Source: Crocinitomicaceae bacterium (GTDB lineage Bacteria; Bacteroidota; Bacteroidia; Flavobacteriales_D; Crocinitomicaceae). Taken from it: a stretch of DNA of 64,000 nt. Within the stretch, counting starts at the first letter, position 1, and each line of letters begins with the position of its first letter. The DNA lies in assembly GCA_023262855.1 (NCBI GenBank), contig JALQYQ010000017.1, forward strand, positions 1 through 64,000, written 5' to 3'. Of this stretch, positions 60,984-64,000 are shown piece after piece. The notes under the pieces were generated by a model that saw only the letters and a list, made by a program, of their open reading frames with translations, was not told the origin of the DNA and searched no databases. Both the position numbers and the translations under genes were made by a program.

Positions 60984-63977
60984 ATGAAGCATCTTACACT
61001 AAGCATTTTATCTGTCCTAATTACAGGATTTACTTTTGGTCAATCGTATTGGCAACAAGAAGTGAATTATACAATTCAAGTAAAATTAGACGACAAAAAC
61101 CACACGATTTCTGGGTTTGATGAATTTGAATACGTAAACAATTCACCTGATAATCTAGATCGCATTTACATTCATTTATGGCCGAATGCCTACAGAAATG
61201 GAAAAACAGCTTTGGGTAAACAACAATATTCGAATGGTGAAACAGCCTTGCGTTTTGGACCAAAAGAAGATTTAGGCAGCATTGATTCCTTGGATTTCAA
61301 ATTGAATGGTCAAACCGTAAAATGGGAATATGATCCAATCAACATTGATATTGCAGTTATTCTACTTCCAACACCTTTGTTACCGGGACAACGTGTTTCT
61401 GTTTCGACACCATTTAAAGTAAAAATTCCTTCTGGTTCAATTTCTCGTTTGGGTCACATTGGACAATCGTATCAAATTACACAATGGTATCCAAAACCAG
61501 CAGTTTATGACAAAAATGGATGGAACCCTATTCCCTATTTAAATCAAGGAGAATTTTATTCTGAATATGGATCGTTTGATGTTTCAATCACACTTCCTAA
61601 AAACTACGTTGTAGCTGCAACGGGTGATTTACAGACACAATCAGAAATTGATTTCTTAAACGCAAAAGCAACTGAAACACAAAAACGTTTTGGTGAATTC
61701 TTAGAACAAAAACAAGGAAAAGCTGGAAAAACTCCCTTCCCTGAATCATCTTCTGAATTTAAAACAATTCGTTATACCCAAAGTAAAGTGCACGATTTTG
61801 CATGGTTTGCAGATAAACGTTATGGTGTTTTAAGAGGTGAAATCACCCTTCCTCACAGCAAACGAAAAGTTACCTCTTGGGCAATGTTCGTTCCTCAAAA
61901 TGCTGCTGTTTGGACAGATGCAATCGAATATATCAATGATGGAACTTATTATTATTCATTATGGAATGGTGATTATCCCTACAACAATGTTACCGCTGTT
62001 GATGGAACAATCAGCGCTGGTGGTGGAATGGAATATCCAAACGTTACTGTGATCGGTAACACGAGCAACAAAGAAGAATTGGAAGTAGTTATTGTTCATG
62101 AGGTTGGTCATAACTGGTTTTATGGAATCTTAGGTTCAAACGAACGCGTGCATGGTTGGATGGATGAAGGGATGAATACGTTGAATGAAGTACGTTATGT
62201 GCAAACAAAATATCCAGACAATACGCGTCTTTCGGACATGGTCTTAAATGGTTCTTTCCATTTTGAAGATTTAGATCATCACGATTTGTCGGATATTGCC
62301 TATCGAATGACAGCAGTTATTGGAGAAGATCAGCCAATAGAAACACATTCTGCAGAATTTTCATCGATGAATTATGGAACGATTATGTACATGAAAACAG
62401 GGTTGGTTTTCTATTATTTGAAAGATTATTTAGGAGAGAAATTGTTTGATGATTGCATGCATGCCTATTTCGAAGAATGGAAATTTAAACATCCTCAACC
62501 GGAAGACATGAAGGCGACTTTGGAACGCGTTTCGAAAAAAGATTTGAGTTGGTTGTTTCATGATTTAATTCAAACTACGAACCATGTTGATTACAAACTT
62601 TCTTCAGTTAAAACTTCCGAAAATGGTACAGCTGTAAAAGTGAAAAACAAAGGTCAAGTTGACGGGCCAATTGAAATCAATGTTTATAAAAACGATCAAT
62701 TAGTCGAAACGCATTGGATTGAACCAGGGCAGAAGAAATCACGTGCAGATCTAACAACAAAAGATGTTGATCGCGTTGAAATCGATGCGTCGAACGACAT
62801 TCCAGAAATGTATCGTCAAAACAACACGTGGATGGCCAACAAAACATTCAAAAAATTGGAACCAATTCACATGGAATTCTTGAGCGGATACAATGAAAAA
62901 GACAAATCAGAATTGTATTGGACACCAATTATTGCTGGGAATGCTTACGATCAGTTCATGATTGGTGCAGCATTTCACAACATGGGAATTTCACCAAATC
63001 GTTTCCAATATTTCATTGCACCAATGTATTCGTTTGGTCGTCAAATGGTATCTGGAATCGGTGAATTTTCCTACACCTGCTTGCCAAAAACAGGATTGAA
63101 AGTATCACGCTTCGGTTTGTCTGTGAAGTCTTTTAAAAACGATTCATCCTATGCACGTAAACAGGAAGGAGCTTATTTGGCGCTTGCTCCGTATTGGTTT
63201 GCAAAAATTGGAAATCGAACAAATTCACCTATTTCACAATCGTTCTTGTTACAAGGAATTGTTAAAGCAGACATTTTATCAAATACTAGTACAGATTATG
63301 TTGGTGGTTTTGCAAAGTATAACTTCAGTGTTAATCGCCCTGATCATAAATTATCTGTGAATCTAAGAACAGATGCGATATTCTCATCTGAAACTGAAAT
63401 GGCTCGTGTTACTGCGGATGCAACTTACCGTTTCCGCTATTTGAAAAACACAATGAAACGTTGGGTAGAAGTGCGTGGATTTATCGGAAATACGTATCAT
63501 TACAAAAACTCACTTGGTAATAAAGAATACCGCATGGGAATGTCATTAAGTGGAACTGATGGCCAGCAAGATTTGTTCTTTGAAGATTATTATTTCGGAA
63601 GAGGATTAGTTGATGGAATGTGGTCACAACAGCGCGATGAAAACATGGGTGGATTCAAAAGCACAGCTTATTTTGGAACAACAACACATTGGATGGCAAC
63701 AAGTAATGTTTACTTCCAATTACCAATTCCGAAGTTGGGCATTTTTGGTTTGTTTGCCGATTTAGGAGCTTTCCACAATGGAACTTCAGTAACTTCTGCA
63801 ATTAATACAGGAGTTGGAATGCGCTTAGGAAAAGTCTTTGGATTATACTTCCCTATCTGGATGAGTAAAGAGTTAAACGATTCATATGGCAATTCAAGCT
63901 ATGCTGAAAAAATTCGCTTTACCTTGAAAATGAATATTGTAAACAAAGGAATTAAGTTAAGTTCCTTGATGAACTAA
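60984..63977 (+). CDS. M1-family zinc metallopeptidase, secreted
   Basis: 997 aa from the ATG at 60984; a longer ORF extension covers the promoter. Signal peptide MKHLTLSILSVLITGFTFGQ. N-terminal M1 beta domain (~20-290) leads to GGGMEYPNVTVIG (the GAMEN-equivalent exopeptidase motif) and the zinc site HEVGHNWFYG with the third ligand Glu 18 residues on (MDEGMNTLNE). The C-terminal third (~620-997) is strand-rich and unlike classical M1, perhaps an outer-membrane or surface domain. It removes N-terminal residues from peptides in the periplasm or outside. The CDS ends 23 bp before the window end. Confidence 0.9.
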   Translation: MKHLTLSILSVLITGFTFGQSYWQQEVNYTIQVKLDDKNHTISGFDEFEYVNNSPDNLDRIYIHLWPNAYRNGKTALGKQQYSNGETALRFGPKEDLGSIDSLDFKLNGQTVKWEYDPINIDIAVILLPTPLLPGQRVSVSTPFKVKIPSGSISRLGHIGQSYQITQWYPKPAVYDKNGWNPIPYLNQGEFYSEYGSFDVSITLPKNYVVAATGDLQTQSEIDFLNAKATETQKRFGEFLEQKQGKAGKTPFPESSSEFKTIRYTQSKVHDFAWFADKRYGVLRGEITLPHSKRKVTSWAMFVPQNAAVWTDAIEYINDGTYYYSLWNGDYPYNNVTAVDGTISAGGGMEYPNVTVIGNTSNKEELEVVIVHEVGHNWFYGILGSNERVHGWMDEGMNTLNEVRYVQTKYPDNTRLSDMVLNGSFHFEDLDHHDLSDIAYRMTAVIGEDQPIETHSAEFSSMNYGTIMYMKTGLVFYYLKDYLGEKLFDDCMHAYFEEWKFKHPQPEDMKATLERVSKKDLSWLFHDLIQTTNHVDYKLSSVKTSENGTAVKVKNKGQVDGPIEINVYKNDQLVETHWIEPGQKKSRADLTTKDVDRVEIDASNDIPEMYRQNNTWMANKTFKKLEPIHMEFLSGYNEKDKSELYWTPIIAGNAYDQFMIGAAFHNMGISPNRFQYFIAPMYSFGRQMVSGIGEFSYTCLPKTGLKVSRFGLSVKSFKNDSSYARKQEGAYLALAPYWFAKIGNRTNSPISQSFLLQGIVKADILSNTSTDYVGGFAKYNFSVNRPDHKLSVNLRTDAIFSSETEMARVTADATYRFRYLKNTMKRWVEVRGFIGNTYHYKNSLGNKEYRMGMSLSGTDGQQDLFFEDYYFGRGLVDGMWSQQRDENMGGFKSTAYFGTTTHWMATSNVYFQLPIPKLGIFGLFADLGAFHNGTSVTSAINTGVGMRLGKVFGLYFPIWMSKELNDSYGNSSYAEKIRFTLKMNIVNKGIKLSSLMN

Positions 63978-64000
63978 ACTTCCATTCAATGATTTAAAGC

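Noticed and set aside
1..64000. tRNA or rRNA genes
   Set aside because: No cloverleaf-like pattern with a TTCGANTC loop and CCA-type end, and no rRNA-like block, was recognised by eye; a tRNA scan was not possible.

Overview
The window looks like chromosome of a Bacteroidota member, most likely a Flavobacteriales/Crocinitomicaceae-type bacterium (Fluviicola-like is a guess). The evidence is low G+C DNA, Bacteroidota promoter boxes (TAnnTTTG at -7), two proteins with type IX secretion C-terminal sorting domains, and families typical of the phylum (DUF5916, the 73-aa DUF2795 protein, TPR-SpoIIE phosphatases, long-form IspH, the recF/DUF721 and TPR/ribH neighbourhoods). No rRNA, tRNA, CRISPR array, prophage or intact transposase gene was seen.

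Layout. 1-6 kb (minus): typA (cut by the window edge), deaD helicase, tatA-like, SDR, TetR, PaaI thioesterase, MscS. 6-12.7 kb (plus): DUF218 protein, acyl-CoA hydrolase/transferase, TPR-SpoIIE phosphatase, DUF5916 outer-membrane protein. 12.8-17.7 kb: UbiB/AarF kinase with a small coiled-coil partner (minus), then CBS, STAS/SEC14-like, PLP decarboxylase and VOC genes (plus). 17.7-23.3 kb: an accessory, A+T-rich, minus-strand block of poorly recognised secreted proteins and an HD hydrolase, bordered on the left by a REP-like inverted pair and a 21-bp minisatellite and on the right by a long imperfect palindrome. 23.3-32.4 kb: HI0933 flavoprotein, YwqK/MORN protein, thioesterase, CapD-type epimerase, FabG-like SDR, FemAB-like acyltransferase and polysaccharide deacetylase (minus; a surface-glycan flavour), then a methyltransferase, CYTH and DUF1456 (plus). 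32.5-43.2 kb: threonine aldolase, TauE exporter, pseudouridine synthase, O-methyltransferase, SpoU methyltransferase, alpha/beta hydrolase, DUF721-recF divergent from TPR-ribH, glmM, and a second DUF218 protein. 43.3-64 kb (plus): DUF4139, DUF2079, ispH, a receiver-cyclase-HD signalling protein overlapping a cobalamin adenosyltransferase, DUF2795, ACP phosphodiesterase, alpha/beta hydrolase, MltF-like transglycosylase, miaA, an ABC/FtsX pair, a thioredoxin-like protein, a MopE-repeat T9SS protein and an M1 peptidase.

The most striking non-genic signal is a set of short-period (mostly 7-bp, some 8-10 bp) repeat arrays in nine intergenic regions. Every one abuts the 3' end of a gene, several supply or touch the stop codon, and none lies in any of the seven divergent promoter gaps. 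Other items worth a second look are the 21-bp minisatellite with a 126-bp higher-order period, a miaA gene with no ATG/GTG/TTG start, several promoters whose -7 box lies only 3-8 nt before the start codon, and a cyclase whose receiver domain has lost its phospho-acceptor Asp and conserved Lys. Assignments rest on reading sequence and motifs; no database search was run.
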